DNA of 64,000 nucleotides. It comes from Spirulina sp034932185. GTDB lineage: Bacteria; Cyanobacteriota; Cyanobacteriia; Cyanobacteriales; Spirulinaceae. Shown here piece by piece: positions 25,043 to 34,620 of the stretch. Location of the stretch: assembly GCF_034932185.1 (NCBI RefSeq), contig NZ_JAYGHW010000040.1, positions 1 to 64,000 of the forward strand, written 5' to 3'. The notes under the pieces were generated by a model, which was not told where the DNA came from, searched no databases, and was given only the letters and a program-made list of their open reading frames with translations. Positions within the stretch are counted from its first letter, which is position 1; every line of letters starts with the position of its first letter. Made by a program: the position numbers and the translations under genes.

Positions 25043-26575
25043 ATGCTCAGTGCTTTAGTTTGGATTCCTGTGGTGGGGGCGATCGCCATCCTCCTCTTGC
25101 CCCCCACCAGGGGGGAATGGGCCCGCCCTCTGGCCTTAGGGGTAGCGGGTTCTGTCCTACTCCTCACCCTCCTCCTCAGTTTTGAGTTCGATCCCGCCGC
25201 AGTCGCCCCCCAATTTGCTGAACGACTCCCCTGGATTGCGCCCTTGGGGTTGAATTACAGCCTAGGGATGGACGGCCTTTCATTTCCCTTAATTTGGCTC
25301 AATAGTTTCCTCACCTTAGTCGCCATCTTTGCCACCCGTGGGGATATTCAACGCCCTCGGCTCTATTACCCCTTGATCCTGCTCCTCAGTACCGGGGCCG
25401 CCGGAGCCTTCCTTGCCCAAAATCTCCTCCTCTTCTTCCTCTTTTACGAAATTGAAATTGTCCCCCTCTACCTCCTAATCGCCATTTGGGGCGGGAGTCG
25501 GCGGGGCTATGCAGCGATGAAGTTTCTGATCTACACGATCGTTTCCGGCATTTTGGTGCTGGCTGCATTCCTCGGTTTAGTCTGGGCCAGTGGTGCAAAA
25601 ACCTTTGATTATCAACCCCTGCTTGATCACAACCTACCCCTTGAACTGCAATCCCTGTTATTAATTGCCCTCTTAGTGGGGGTATTTATTAAAATTCCCA
25701 TCTTCCCCTTCCACACCTGGCTCCCTGATGCCCATGTGGAGGCCTCCACGCCGGTTTCTGTACTCCTGGCGGGGGTGTTGCTCAAGTTGGGAACCTATGC
25801 CTTGATCAAGTTTGGCGTGGGGTTATTTTTCGACGCTTGGGTAGTGTTGGCCCCCAGTTTGGCGATTTTGGCGACGATCAGCGCGTTGTATGGGGCCTTT
25901 AGTGCGATCGCCCAACAGGACATGAAAAAAGTCGTCGCCTACTCCTCCATCGCCCACATGGCCTATATCCTCCTCGCCGCCGCCGCCAGCACTCCCCTGA
26001 GCATGACCGCCGCCATTTTTCAAATGGTCAGCCACGGCTTAATTTCCGCCCTCCTCTTCCTGCTCGTCGGGGTAGTGTATAAAAAAACCGGGACGCGGGA
26101 TGTTCACCTCTTACAAGGACTACTCAACCCCGAGCGGGGGCTACCAATTACCGGCAGTTTAATGATCGTCGGCGTGATGGCCAGCGCGGGCCTGCCAGGG
26201 ATGGTGGGATTCATTGCCGAATTTATGGTCTTTCGTAGCACATTCCCCATCTTTACCATCGCCACATTGCTCTGTTTAGTTGGCACAGGCCTAACCGCCG
26301 TCTATTTCCTGTTAATGATTAACCGCGTCTTCTTCGGTCGTCTCCCCGATACCCTCGCCACCATCCCGAAAGTGGCCTTTCGGGATCACCTACCCTCCTT
26401 TGTGTTAACCCTGCTGCTGATCCTCTTTGGCTTACAACCCAGTTGGGTCGTGCGGTGGAGCGAAACCCAAGCCACGAACTTTATCCTTAGCCCCGCCTTA
26501 CGCCCCCCTTCCCCCTCCCTACTTTCTACTTCCCACTCCCCACTTCCCACGCCCTACTTCCCCCCTCCCCTCTAA
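25043..26575 (+). CDS. ndhD4: NDH-1 subunit 4, CO2-uptake type (NdhD4)
   Basis: 510 residues, about 14 membrane helices, Nqo13/NuoM-like. Key regions are FFLFYEIEIVPLYLLIAIWG (with the conserved channel Glu), PFHTWLPDAHVEA and KKVVAYSSIAHMAYILLA. It lies 35 bases after ndhF4 and two bases before cupB. The final 20-odd residues (rich in Pro, Ser and Leu) are encoded by heptanucleotide repeats at 26515-26570, so the natural C-terminus has been replaced or extended by repeat DNA. Confidence 0.93.
   Translation: MLSALVWIPVVGAIAILLLPPTRGEWARPLALGVAGSVLLLTLLLSFEFDPAAVAPQFAERLPWIAPLGLNYSLGMDGLSFPLIWLNSFLTLVAIFATRGDIQRPRLYYPLILLLSTGAAGAFLAQNLLLFFLFYEIEIVPLYLLIAIWGGSRRGYAAMKFLIYTIVSGILVLAAFLGLVWASGAKTFDYQPLLDHNLPLELQSLLLIALLVGVFIKIPIFPFHTWLPDAHVEASTPVSVLLAGVLLKLGTYALIKFGVGLFFDAWVVLAPSLAILATISALYGAFSAIAQQDMKKVVAYSSIAHMAYILLAAAASTPLSMTAAIFQMVSHGLISALLFLLVGVVYKKTGTRDVHLLQGLLNPERGLPITGSLMIVGVMASAGLPGMVGFIAEFMVFRSTFPIFTIATLLCLVGTGLTAVYFLLMINRVFFGRLPDTLATIPKVAFRDHLPSFVLTLLLILFGLQPSWVVRWSETQATNFILSPALRPPSPSLLSTSHSPLPTPYFPPPL
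26515..26570 (+). repeat. Eight STRR heptamers forming the ndhD4 3' end
   Basis: CTCCCTA, CTTTCTA, CTTCCCA, CTCCCCA, CTTCCCA, CGCCCTA, CTTCCCC and CCTCCCC follow without gaps and lie in frame inside ndhD4. The stop codon comes three bases later. Confidence 0.85.
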
Positions 26576-26577
26576 CT

Positions 26578-27705
26578 ATGCTTACCACCCTCCAACCCCC
26601 CATTCAACTCAACATCGAAAACCTGATCACCCGCCTGGAATCGGGTGAGGCCCTGCTGCGGGATACGCCGCAAAACTTGGTGGAAGTGGTGGGGATTCTC
26701 AAAAGCTACGGTGTGGTTTTAGATGCCTATTCCAATAATTTGATTTATATTGCTGACCATCAGTTTTTGCGACTGTTTCCCTTTTTTAAATATTGCAATG
26801 GCGATCGCTCCCTAGCCCGATTAAAAAAACATTGGTGGCACGATCGCATTAACTATGAATATGCCGAATATTGCATGAAAGCGATGTTTTGGCATGGGGG
26901 GGGCAAGTTGGATCAATTTTTAGATAGTCCAGAATTTAGCCAATTAGCGGAACAAGCTATCCGCGCCCGCTGGCAAGGCAACCCTGCCCTTCTCACGCTC
27001 CATCGCATTTTCCCCAACTACCTCCCGGAACAGGTGCGGCAATTGTGTTATTACAGCGCCTTGGGGCAGTTTTGGCGGGTGATGAGTGATATTTTTATCA
27101 ACCTTTCCGATGCCTATGATCGCGGCGAAATTGCCAATATTCCCGCCGTGGTTGCCTTTATTTTGGCGGGCTTAGTTGCCGATGCGGGGCGGCCCATCCA
27201 TTACACCGTTGCCATCAAGGGGCAACCCTATGATCTTCTGCCCCCCTCCCAAGGTTTAACATTCCTGATGGATGTGGCAGTTCCCTATGTAGAGGCGGTC
27301 TTTTTCCGAGGAACCCCCTTCCCCGGCACCGTTTCCTACAATGCCCAAGCCTATCAAATCCCCCAAGGGCAAGACCAATTTGCCTATGGCGCACTCTACG
27401 CCGACCCCCTCCCCATCGGTGGCTCCGGCATTCCCCCCACGCTACTGATGCAGGATATGCGCCATTTTTTGCCGGAATATCTCCATGCCATCTACCGGCA
27501 ACGGCTACGACAGGAGGATGATCTCCGGGTGCAAATCTGCGAAAGTTTCCAAAAATCGATGTTTTGCGTCACCACGGCTGCGATCCAGGGCCTCGCGCCC
27601 CATCCCCTCAACACCACCGACCCCACAGAGCGGGCCGCCAATCGCCTCTATCTCAAGGGTTGGCTGCGGCGGTTACGGGAATCGCGTTTGGTGCGGATGG
27701 CTTGA
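26578..27705 (+). CDS. cupB: CO2 hydration protein CupB (ChpX)
   Basis: 375 residues of the CO2 hydration protein family found only with specialised NDH-1 complexes. It sits on the NdhF4/NdhD4 membrane arm and acts as a carbonic-anhydrase-like unit coupled to proton pumping. Family segments include FPFFKYCNGDRSLARLKKHW, LHRIFPNYLPEQVRQLCYY and QFWRVMSDIFINLSDAYDRG. ATG 26578 lies two bases after ndhD4, so translation is coupled. Assignment to CupB instead of CupA rests on the absence of a cupS gene downstream. Confidence 0.88.
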   Translation: MLTTLQPPIQLNIENLITRLESGEALLRDTPQNLVEVVGILKSYGVVLDAYSNNLIYIADHQFLRLFPFFKYCNGDRSLARLKKHWWHDRINYEYAEYCMKAMFWHGGGKLDQFLDSPEFSQLAEQAIRARWQGNPALLTLHRIFPNYLPEQVRQLCYYSALGQFWRVMSDIFINLSDAYDRGEIANIPAVVAFILAGLVADAGRPIHYTVAIKGQPYDLLPPSQGLTFLMDVAVPYVEAVFFRGTPFPGTVSYNAQAYQIPQGQDQFAYGALYADPLPIGGSGIPPTLLMQDMRHFLPEYLHAIYRQRLRQEDDLRVQICESFQKSMFCVTTAAIQGLAPHPLNTTDPTERAANRLYLKGWLRRLRESRLVRMA

Positions 27706-27729
27706 GGAGGAATGAGCGCAAAAGCTTCT

Positions 27730-29481
27730 CTATCCTCTCTCCTCCCCTGAATTAGCACTGAGTTGGCAGTCAAAGCTGGCCATGGCAGCGGCGGCGGAGA
27801 GGAAAAGGCGATCGCGCCCTAAGCGATCAATAAACCCAATGCGCTCTAACCCATCCATCACTGGCCCTTTAACATCGGATAAATATAAGGTGACTCCTAA
27901 ATTTTCTAAGGTTTGGATCAATCGCTCTAGGGTATCTAAGGCACTGCCATCAATGAAATTGATCCCACTACAAACTAAGAGGAGTTTTTCGATCTTGGGG
28001 GAAGTGGCGATCGCATTTAATAAGCTTGTCTCCAATACTTTTGTATTGGCAAAATACAAACTTTCATCAATGCGAATCGCCAAGACCTCGGCACAGGTTA
28101 AGACGGCATGGCGTTTAATATTGCGGAATTGCTCCGTTTCTCCTAAACGGCCCACAATGGCAATGTGAGGATGGCTGGTGCGCCAAAGGTAGAGGATGAT
28201 GGCGAACCCGATCCCCACTAAAATCCCCGACTCAATGCCCACAAATAACACCCCCGCAAATGTCACGATAAACGCCCAGGCATCTCTAGGGTTATACCGC
28301 CACAATTTCAGCAAGGTTTTAAGATCAATGAGCTTAATAACTGCCATGCAAATCATGGCAGCTAAACAGGCTTGGGGGACATAAAAAAACAGCGGCGTGA
28401 GGAATAATGCCGTGAGCAGAATCACGCCAGCGGTAATGATAGAGGCTAACCCTGTCCGCGCTCCCGCCGCAAAATTCACCACTGACCGACTCAACCCCCC
28501 GGCCACACAATACCCCCCCGCAAAGGCTGTCCCTACATTGGCTAACCCCACGGCAATTAATTCCTGATCGGCTTCGATGGTTTGTTGCCGTTGACGGGCG
28601 AGGACTTGGCCGGTGGAAAAGCTTTCAATGAAGCTGATGAAGGCGAGGGTGAGGGCTAGGGGGAGGAGGGTGAGGAGGCGATCGCCCGTGATTAACGGCA
28701 TTGTCCAATGGGGCGGCCCGGCGGGAATGCTGCCCACAACGGCCACCCCCTGTTGATCTAAGCGCAACGCCGCCACCAATACCGTCCCCACCACCATCAC
28801 CCCTAGGGGGACTCCCTTGGTCAGGGGCAGGGCGGCGATCTCGCTGACCCCGCGTTTTTGAAGCCAGCGGGCAAAGGGTTGATTCCCGGCCCAAAGGAGG
28901 GCGATCGCCCCCAGGCTCATGGCCAGCGTCACCCCTTGGGTTTGCCCCACATGGCCCAGGGTTGCCACCAAGAGGGAGAAAAAGCCATCGGTGGAGCCGA
29001 ATTTAATCCCCAATAAATGCCGCACTTGACTGAGGGCAATGGTTACAGATGCGGCACTGGTAAAGCCGGCCATAACGCTACTACTGACAAAATTCACCAA
29101 CAGTCCCAACCGCAACACCCCCATGAGGATCTGAATTGCCCCCACCAAGAGGGCTGCGGTGATGGCCAGGCTGATGTAGTCGGCACTATCGGGGGCAACG
29201 ATGACGCTTAAACCGGCGGCGAGGAGGATGGAATCGAGGGCAACGGGGCCCACGGAGAGGGCGCGGCTCGTGCCAAATAGGGCATAGATCAAGGGGGCAG
29301 CAATGGCACTATAAAGGCCAATTTTAGGCGGGAGGCCAGCAAGGAGGGCGTAGGCCATAGCTTGGGGAATGAGCAGGCCCGCAACAATCAGGCCTGCGGT
29401 GAGGTCGGCTACCAAGTCCGGAGGATGGTAATGGCGGCCCCAATCTAAAATGGGCAACCAACGGGAGAGGCGATCGCGCAT
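27730..29481 (-). CDS. SulP-family anion transporter with STAS domain
   Basis: 583 residues. The membrane part has the SulP signature DLVADLTAGLIVAGLLIPQAMAYA and about 12-14 helices. The C-terminal STAS domain (about 460-570) has LLLVCSGINFIDGSALDTLE. Members carry sulfate, bicarbonate (BicA) or other anions. The N-terminal segment looks more like classical sulfate permeases than BicA, but the gene ends 24 bases from cupB, convergent with the CO2-uptake operon, so bicarbonate is a fair candidate. The substrate is unproven. Confidence 0.88.
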   Translation of the reverse strand: MRDRLSRWLPILDWGRHYHPPDLVADLTAGLIVAGLLIPQAMAYALLAGLPPKIGLYSAIAAPLIYALFGTSRALSVGPVALDSILLAAGLSVIVAPDSADYISLAITAALLVGAIQILMGVLRLGLLVNFVSSSVMAGFTSAASVTIALSQVRHLLGIKFGSTDGFFSLLVATLGHVGQTQGVTLAMSLGAIALLWAGNQPFARWLQKRGVSEIAALPLTKGVPLGVMVVGTVLVAALRLDQQGVAVVGSIPAGPPHWTMPLITGDRLLTLLPLALTLAFISFIESFSTGQVLARQRQQTIEADQELIAVGLANVGTAFAGGYCVAGGLSRSVVNFAAGARTGLASIITAGVILLTALFLTPLFFYVPQACLAAMICMAVIKLIDLKTLLKLWRYNPRDAWAFIVTFAGVLFVGIESGILVGIGFAIILYLWRTSHPHIAIVGRLGETEQFRNIKRHAVLTCAEVLAIRIDESLYFANTKVLETSLLNAIATSPKIEKLLLVCSGINFIDGSALDTLERLIQTLENLGVTLYLSDVKGPVMDGLERIGFIDRLGRDRLFLSAAAAMASFDCQLSANSGEERG

Positions 29482-29600
29482 CGAAAAGGATCAATAATTC
29501 TACTCTCTCACTATACAGTAATATGATTGTCAGCTAGAGCGATTAATCACCTGCTGCCCATGGGTTAGGGGGCAGACTGAAGTCCGCACTATCAACAAAA

Positions 29601-29628
29601 CCCATTCCCCATTCCCTGTTCCCCATTC
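29601..29628 (+). repeat. STRR heptamers CCCATTC
   Basis: Four heptamers (CCCATTC, CCCATTC, CCTGTTC, CCCATTC) stand in the gap before the DUF2237 gene. A partial copy of a TGAAGTCCGCAC palindromic repeat precedes them at about 29578-29590; a fuller copy lies at about 55145-55160. Confidence 0.7.
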
Positions 29629-29674
29629 CCCCCAACCCCTACAATAAACTACGGTATTGAGCAATTGATCAGCA

Positions 29675-30046
29675 ATGACAGACGCAACAAACGTTTTAGG
29701 TCGCCCCTTGGAATTGTGCTGTGGTGCGCCACGGACGGGGTTTTATCGGGATGGATTTTGTCACACGGGGCCGGAGGATCGGGGCCGCCATTTGGTTTGT
29801 GCAGAGATGACGGAGGAGTTTTTAGAGTTTACCCAACGGGTGGGGAATGATTTGAGTACGCCCCGGCCGGAGTTTAATTTTCCGGGGTTGAAGCCGGGCG
29901 ATCGCTGGTGTTTGTGTGCGGCGCGGTGGCAGGAAGCCCTCGATGCGGGGATGGCTCCGCCGGTGATTTTAGCCGCTACCCATGAGAATGCCCTCGATTT
30001 AATTTCTTTGGATGACCTCACCCGCTACGCGCTGCCGGTGGGTTAG
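29675..30046 (+). CDS. DUF2237 family protein
   Basis: 123 residues. The family is recognised by PLELCCGAPRTGFYRDGFC, DRGRHLVCAEMTEEFLEFT and PGDRWCLCAARWQEAL, with conserved cysteines that may bind metal or form disulfides. Its function is unknown; it occurs widely in bacteria and plants. ATG 29675 opens the frame. A GGGGCGAAA/TTTCGCCCC-type palindrome follows the stop. Confidence 0.88.
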   Translation: MTDATNVLGRPLELCCGAPRTGFYRDGFCHTGPEDRGRHLVCAEMTEEFLEFTQRVGNDLSTPRPEFNFPGLKPGDRWCLCAARWQEALDAGMAPPVILAATHENALDLISLDDLTRYALPVG

Positions 30047-30051
30047 GGTCA

Positions 30052-30072
30052 GGGCGAAAAATGTTTCGCCCC
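30052..30072. repeat. GGGGCGAAA...TTTCGCCCC palindromic repeat
   Basis: Arms GGGCGAAAA and TTTCGCCCC face each other with a small loop, six bases after the DUF2237 stop. It is one of at least seven copies in the window. Confidence 0.75.
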
Positions 30073-30157
30073 TACGTCCTGTTACATAAACTGTAACAAG
30101 CCCTGCATTTCCCGCCATCCAAAGCCATACTAGGAGCCAATTGCTGTAGAGGTGAAG

Positions 30158-31024
30158 ATGGTTAAGGATGCGCGAATTGCACAGATGGGCTTTTTAGCCC
30201 TGTTTTTACTTTTAGGATTGATGACCCGTGATTGGACGCTGCGGCCCGAACTGTTGGCCACGGTGGGGATTAGTTGTTTAGGAACCCAATGGCTCACCCG
30301 TAATCTGATCCCCCGCTGGCGGCGTTACCCTGGGCTGACGGAAAACCCACCGGAACTTTTACGCTGGTGGCAGATTCCCGGCTGGCAAAGTGCGGTGATT
30401 ACGGCGTTGGGGCTGTGTTTGCTGTTGCGGGGTAATGACTATACAACGATGGCCCTGGCCGGTTGTGGGGCGATCGCCAGTAAATCCCTCTTTCGCATTC
30501 ACGATAAACATTTCTTTAACCCCGCTAACTTTGGCATTATCCTCGCTTTGCTGTTAACCCCTGATGCTTGGGTATCCCCAGGACAATGGGGAACCCAGGC
30601 TTGGTATTTCCTTGTGTTTATTGCGGCGGGGGGGATTGTGCTGCGCTGGGTGGGGCGTTGGGATACCTCGATGGTGTTTTTGGGAACCTATGCGGCTTTG
30701 GAGGCGGTGCGGACTTTGGTGTTGGGTTGGACGCTGGATGTTTACACTCATAAGTTAATGAGCGGCAGCCTGCTGCTGTTTGCGCTGTTTATGGTCACAG
30801 ATCCCCGCTCCATTCCCAACGCGAAACAGGCCCGCTGGATTTGGGCGGGGGCGATCGCCTGGCTGACGTTCCTGTTTCAAGAACAGTTATTTATCTCCAC
30901 GGGGATGTTTTGGGCCTTATTTTTGCTCGCTCCCCTCACCCCCTTGTTGGATTTCCTCTGGTCTGCCCCCCGGTTTACCTGGGATCGCTTGGGCCGGGGC
31001 TTCTCCCTCAAACAATCCCTTTAA
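30158..31024 (+). CDS. RnfD/NqrB-like membrane protein
   Basis: 288 residues with about nine membrane helices. KHFFNPANFGIILALLL resembles the FMN-attachment and membrane core of RnfD/NqrB proteins; VTDPRSIPNAKQAR is also typical. No other Rnf/Nqr subunits are nearby, so it cannot form the standard ion-pumping complex by itself. ATG 30158 has GAGG five bases upstream. It is paired with the DUF2330 gene 28 bases downstream. The pair may serve a cell-envelope redox step, but this is inference. Confidence 0.75.
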   Translation: MVKDARIAQMGFLALFLLLGLMTRDWTLRPELLATVGISCLGTQWLTRNLIPRWRRYPGLTENPPELLRWWQIPGWQSAVITALGLCLLLRGNDYTTMALAGCGAIASKSLFRIHDKHFFNPANFGIILALLLTPDAWVSPGQWGTQAWYFLVFIAAGGIVLRWVGRWDTSMVFLGTYAALEAVRTLVLGWTLDVYTHKLMSGSLLLFALFMVTDPRSIPNAKQARWIWAGAIAWLTFLFQEQLFISTGMFWALFLLAPLTPLLDFLWSAPRFTWDRLGRGFSLKQSL

Positions 31025-31052
31025 CCGTGTTAATTCCTCACCCAATTGGATT

Positions 31053-32426
31053 ATGAACATCAAACTCAATGCTTTGGGGAAAAAGGCGATCGCCCTCCTC
31101 CTCACCTGCTGCCTATTTTTAGGCATCACCCCTTCGGCCCTCGCCTTTTGCGGCTTCTTCGTTGCCCAAGCCGATAGTGATTTATTTAACGAAGCCTCCC
31201 AGGTGATTATTGTCCGGGATGGCGATCGCACCGTCCTCACCATGGCCAATGATTATCAGGGGGAAGTGGAGGATTTTGCCCTGGTTGTCCCTGTCCCGGT
31301 GTTATTACAAGAGGATCAGGTGAATGTGGGGGATCCGGAAATTTTAAAACGCTTGGATGAATACAGTGCGCCCCGGTTGGTGGAATATTTCGACAGTAAC
31401 CCCTGCGATATTCCCATGCCCCGCTCCGCCCCGATGCCCGCCCCCGCTGCCATGGAAGCGGACAGTGTGGGCCGGACGCAAAGCGATCGCTCCCTCGGTG
31501 TCACCATTGAGGCGGAATTTAGCGTTGGCGAATACGATATTTTGATCCTCAGCGCTCAAGAATCCAGCGGTTTAGAAACCTGGTTGCGACAAAATAACTA
31601 CCAAATTCCCACGGGGGCCAGTGCCGTTTTACAGCCCTATATTCGCCAAAACTTTAAATTCTTTGTAGCCAAAGTTAACCTAGAGGAATTTAAAGCCGGA
31701 GAATCCCAAAAATTACGCCCCCTGATGATGGCCTATGAATCGCCCCGGTTCATGTTGCCCATCCGGTTAGGAATGCTCAACGCCCAAGGAGATCAGGATT
31801 TAATTGTTTATCTCCTCACCCGGAGCGGTCAAGTGGAATTAACCAACTATCGCACCGTTAAAATTCCCTCAGAATTTGATGTGCCGGAATTTGTTGAGGA
31901 TGAATTTTCTGATTTTTACAAAGCGGCATTCCAAAAAGCCTATGAGCAGGAGCGGAAGGAAGTGGGCTTTTTAGAATATGCCTGGGATATGTCCTGGTGT
32001 GACCCCTGTGCCGCCAATCCCCTCACGCCGGAGGAGTTGCGCAAAGCGGGGGTGTTTTGGCTTGGGGAAAGTAGCGCCGATCCAAGGCGGATTGATCCCT
32101 TTAATGGGGGGGCAGTGGATGCCTTTATCACCCGTTTACACGTTCGCTATAGCCGCGATCGCTTCCCTGAGGATCTCGCCTTCCAAGCCACCGGCAACCG
32201 CCAAAACTTCCAAGGCCGCTATATTATCCGCCGTCCCTATCGGGGGGAAATGAACTGTGCCGCAGCGGCGGATTATCGGGCCCAGGTGCGCGATCGCCAA
32301 GAACAGGAAGCCCACCAATTAGCCACCGTCACCGGCTGGCGCAAAACCGACGTATTCGGCAAAATTGACTGGTTCACCGAACCCACAGAGCGCCAGCCCT
32401 GGTGGCGAAATCTTTGGCGGCGCTAA
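31053..32426 (+). CDS. DUF2330 secreted protein
   Basis: 457 residues. An N-terminal signal peptide (KKAIALLLTCCLFLGITPSALA) is followed by the DUF2330 hallmark FCGFFVAQADSDLFNEASQV and VRDGDRTVLTMANDYQGEVEDF. Further conserved parts are VPVPVLL and LMMAYESPRFMLPIRLGM. The mature part has several cysteines (DPCAANPL, NCAAAADY). The function is unknown. It probably acts outside the plasma membrane or is membrane-bound, with the RnfD-like partner encoded just upstream. Confidence 0.85.
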   Translation: MNIKLNALGKKAIALLLTCCLFLGITPSALAFCGFFVAQADSDLFNEASQVIIVRDGDRTVLTMANDYQGEVEDFALVVPVPVLLQEDQVNVGDPEILKRLDEYSAPRLVEYFDSNPCDIPMPRSAPMPAPAAMEADSVGRTQSDRSLGVTIEAEFSVGEYDILILSAQESSGLETWLRQNNYQIPTGASAVLQPYIRQNFKFFVAKVNLEEFKAGESQKLRPLMMAYESPRFMLPIRLGMLNAQGDQDLIVYLLTRSGQVELTNYRTVKIPSEFDVPEFVEDEFSDFYKAAFQKAYEQERKEVGFLEYAWDMSWCDPCAANPLTPEELRKAGVFWLGESSADPRRIDPFNGGAVDAFITRLHVRYSRDRFPEDLAFQATGNRQNFQGRYIIRRPYRGEMNCAAAADYRAQVRDRQEQEAHQLATVTGWRKTDVFGKIDWFTEPTERQPWWRNLWRR

Positions 32427-32570
32427 CCCTCCCATCGGAGAGCCAAGGGGAGAGCGTCTATTTTTCTGCCGTAAAAGTTATAGTACGGGATAATCCCAGA
32501 TTTCAGGGGTGGGGCCATCACCCCACAATGAAATCTAGGGATTTCCCCACCTTTGCGAGGAATAACCCCA

Positions 32571-34577
32571 ATGCGGCTCGGCAGGTTTCCCCATGCCCGC
32601 CTGATTCTCTGGTTAGGCGTATTAATAATTAGTTGTCTGATCCCTGTCCAGGCTCAACTTCAAGGGCAACCACAGATCACTTTCGTCCCCCTCACCCAAA
32701 ACTGGCAATACCACTGGGATACCATCGAACCCACGCCGCAACCCTCAACGGATCCGCAAGTTTGGCAGGCGATCGCCCCTCCCCAACGGCTCACTGTCCC
32801 CCGTGGAGCGGAAATTTTGTGGTTATCGATTCCATTACCAGAGGAGCGATCGCCCTTCCCTGCCCTCTATTTCCAAGGCATTCCCCACATCCTCGAAGCC
32901 TACATCAACGGGGAAGTCGTCTATCTTTTCGATGAACTCACCCCCGAAAAGACACTCAAACACAAAGAAGGGGAATTTCCGATTATTGCCCTTCAGCCAG
33001 AACACCATGGCCAAACCCTATTGATTCGTAGTTATGTCGCTGATCAATCCCTAATCAGCTTGGGATACGATGGGCAATTACTCTACGGCGAAAACCCTCA
33101 CCTTTTTCGCAAATTAATCCGGCAAGATAGCATTCGGTTGAGCCTCGGATTCTTCTTTATTACCTGCGGTTTTTTTCCTTTGGTGATCAGTTTATTTCGC
33201 CAAACAGATTCGATCTATGGCTCCTTTAGTTTCGTCGCCTACCTAATTGGCATTTATACCATTAGCACAACCCAAATTATTCGCCTCCTCTTTGACTACA
33301 GCATCCTCTGGACATTTATTCATCACGGCGTATTTCACCTCTTACCCGTCAGCCTTGGGTTCTTCTTTGAGCACGTTTTTGGCATGGGGCCGAAAAAGTT
33401 AATTCGGCGGTTGTGGCAAATTCATTTATTTTATGCCCCCCTAGCCTTGCTCCTCGCCGGTACTGAAATCATCACTTGGCAAACCGCTGCATTTCCCACG
33501 CAAATGGGTGCGTTGTTCACAGCATCGGTGATTATTTTTGCCGCGATTTGGAAGGCTAGCAAAGGCAACCGAGAAGCCAAGGCATTGTGTTTGGGGTTGG
33601 CTTTATTTTTATCCTGTACGATGTACGACATTCTCAACCATCTCTATCATCTTTTTCCCTGGCCCTTTCAACTCTATCCCTGGGGAATGTTATTCTTTTT
33701 AATCTGTTTAGCATTTATTTTGGAGCGGCGCTTTATCGAAGCCCAAAACCATCTGAAGGCTTATGCCCATGCGTCGGATCGCTTTGTTCCCCATGAATTT
33801 CTGCAATTCCTCGGCAAAACGAGCATTATTGATGTGCAGTTGGGGGATCAGGTGGAGCAGGAAATGACGGTACTGTTCTCTGATATTCGTTCCTTTACGA
33901 GTATTTCCGAAAGTATGCCTCCGGAGCGGAATTTTAATTTCCTCAATGCCTATTTAAAAAAAGTGAGTCCGGCGATTCGGGAGCATGGCGGCTTTATTGA
34001 TAAATATATTGGTGATGCGGTGATGGCGCTGTTTCCCCAGCGGGTAGAAGATGCGGTGGGGGCGGCGATCGCCATGCAAACTGCCCTCTATACCTTCAAT
34101 CAAGAAATCCGCGCCGAAGGCTACCCCGCCATCAATATTGGCATTGGTCTCCATCGAGGCAAGCTGATGCTGGGAACCATTGGCGAAGAAGAGCGGATGG
34201 AGACAACGGTAATTGCTGATGCGGTAAATTTAGCGTCTCGTTTGGAAGAATCCACAAAACGCTACGGGGCCAATTTGATCATTACCCAAAAAACCCTCAA
34301 TGCCATGGCCGACCCTGAACAAGTGGCTTGGCGCTATTTGGGAAAAATCTTTGTTAAAGGGAAAAAAGAATCGGTGGAAATTTGCGAAATTTATGAATCT
34401 GATCCCCCAGCGTTAAAGGCGTTTAAAACGGAAACGCGATCGCAATTTGAGCAGGGCATTCACCTGTATGATCAAGGGGACATTGAGGCGGCCGCGCATA
34501 TTTTTAAAACCCTTTGGGAAAGAAATCCTGAAGACACGGTAACGCACCTTTGTTTATTACGGTGTAAGCATCTCTAA
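32571..34577 (+). CDS. Class III adenylate/guanylate cyclase with 7TM sensor
   Basis: 668 residues. A signal-like N-terminus leads into an extracytoplasmic beta-rich domain (about 30-180) and seven membrane helices (about 180-390), the 7TMR-DISM layout. The class III catalytic domain (about 415-600) has the metal-binding aspartates in LFSDIRSFTSISE and DKYIGDAVMALFP, and ADAVNLASRLEESTKRYGA. A TPR-like tail (QFEQGIHLYDQGDIEAAAHI) ends the protein. It should make cAMP or cGMP in response to an external ligand. Its product could in principle act on the cNMP-binding fusion protein at 11748, though nothing links them directly. The start is ATG 32571. Confidence 0.88.
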   Translation: MRLGRFPHARLILWLGVLIISCLIPVQAQLQGQPQITFVPLTQNWQYHWDTIEPTPQPSTDPQVWQAIAPPQRLTVPRGAEILWLSIPLPEERSPFPALYFQGIPHILEAYINGEVVYLFDELTPEKTLKHKEGEFPIIALQPEHHGQTLLIRSYVADQSLISLGYDGQLLYGENPHLFRKLIRQDSIRLSLGFFFITCGFFPLVISLFRQTDSIYGSFSFVAYLIGIYTISTTQIIRLLFDYSILWTFIHHGVFHLLPVSLGFFFEHVFGMGPKKLIRRLWQIHLFYAPLALLLAGTEIITWQTAAFPTQMGALFTASVIIFAAIWKASKGNREAKALCLGLALFLSCTMYDILNHLYHLFPWPFQLYPWGMLFFLICLAFILERRFIEAQNHLKAYAHASDRFVPHEFLQFLGKTSIIDVQLGDQVEQEMTVLFSDIRSFTSISESMPPERNFNFLNAYLKKVSPAIREHGGFIDKYIGDAVMALFPQRVEDAVGAAIAMQTALYTFNQEIRAEGYPAINIGIGLHRGKLMLGTIGEEERMETTVIADAVNLASRLEESTKRYGANLIITQKTLNAMADPEQVAWRYLGKIFVKGKKESVEICEIYESDPPALKAFKTETRSQFEQGIHLYDQGDIEAAAHIFKTLWERNPEDTVTHLCLLRCKHL

Positions 34578-34620
34578 CCCAGGGGAGGGGCGGCCACACG
34601 ATGAACGGGGCGATCGCCCT

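Noticed and set aside
27730..29481. Firm assignment as the bicarbonate transporter BicA
   Set aside because: The N-terminal SulP signature looks like the classical sulfate-permease branch; only location supports bicarbonate.
30158..31024. Complete Rnf or Nqr ion-pumping complex
   Set aside because: Only an RnfD-like gene is present; none of the other subunits lies nearby.
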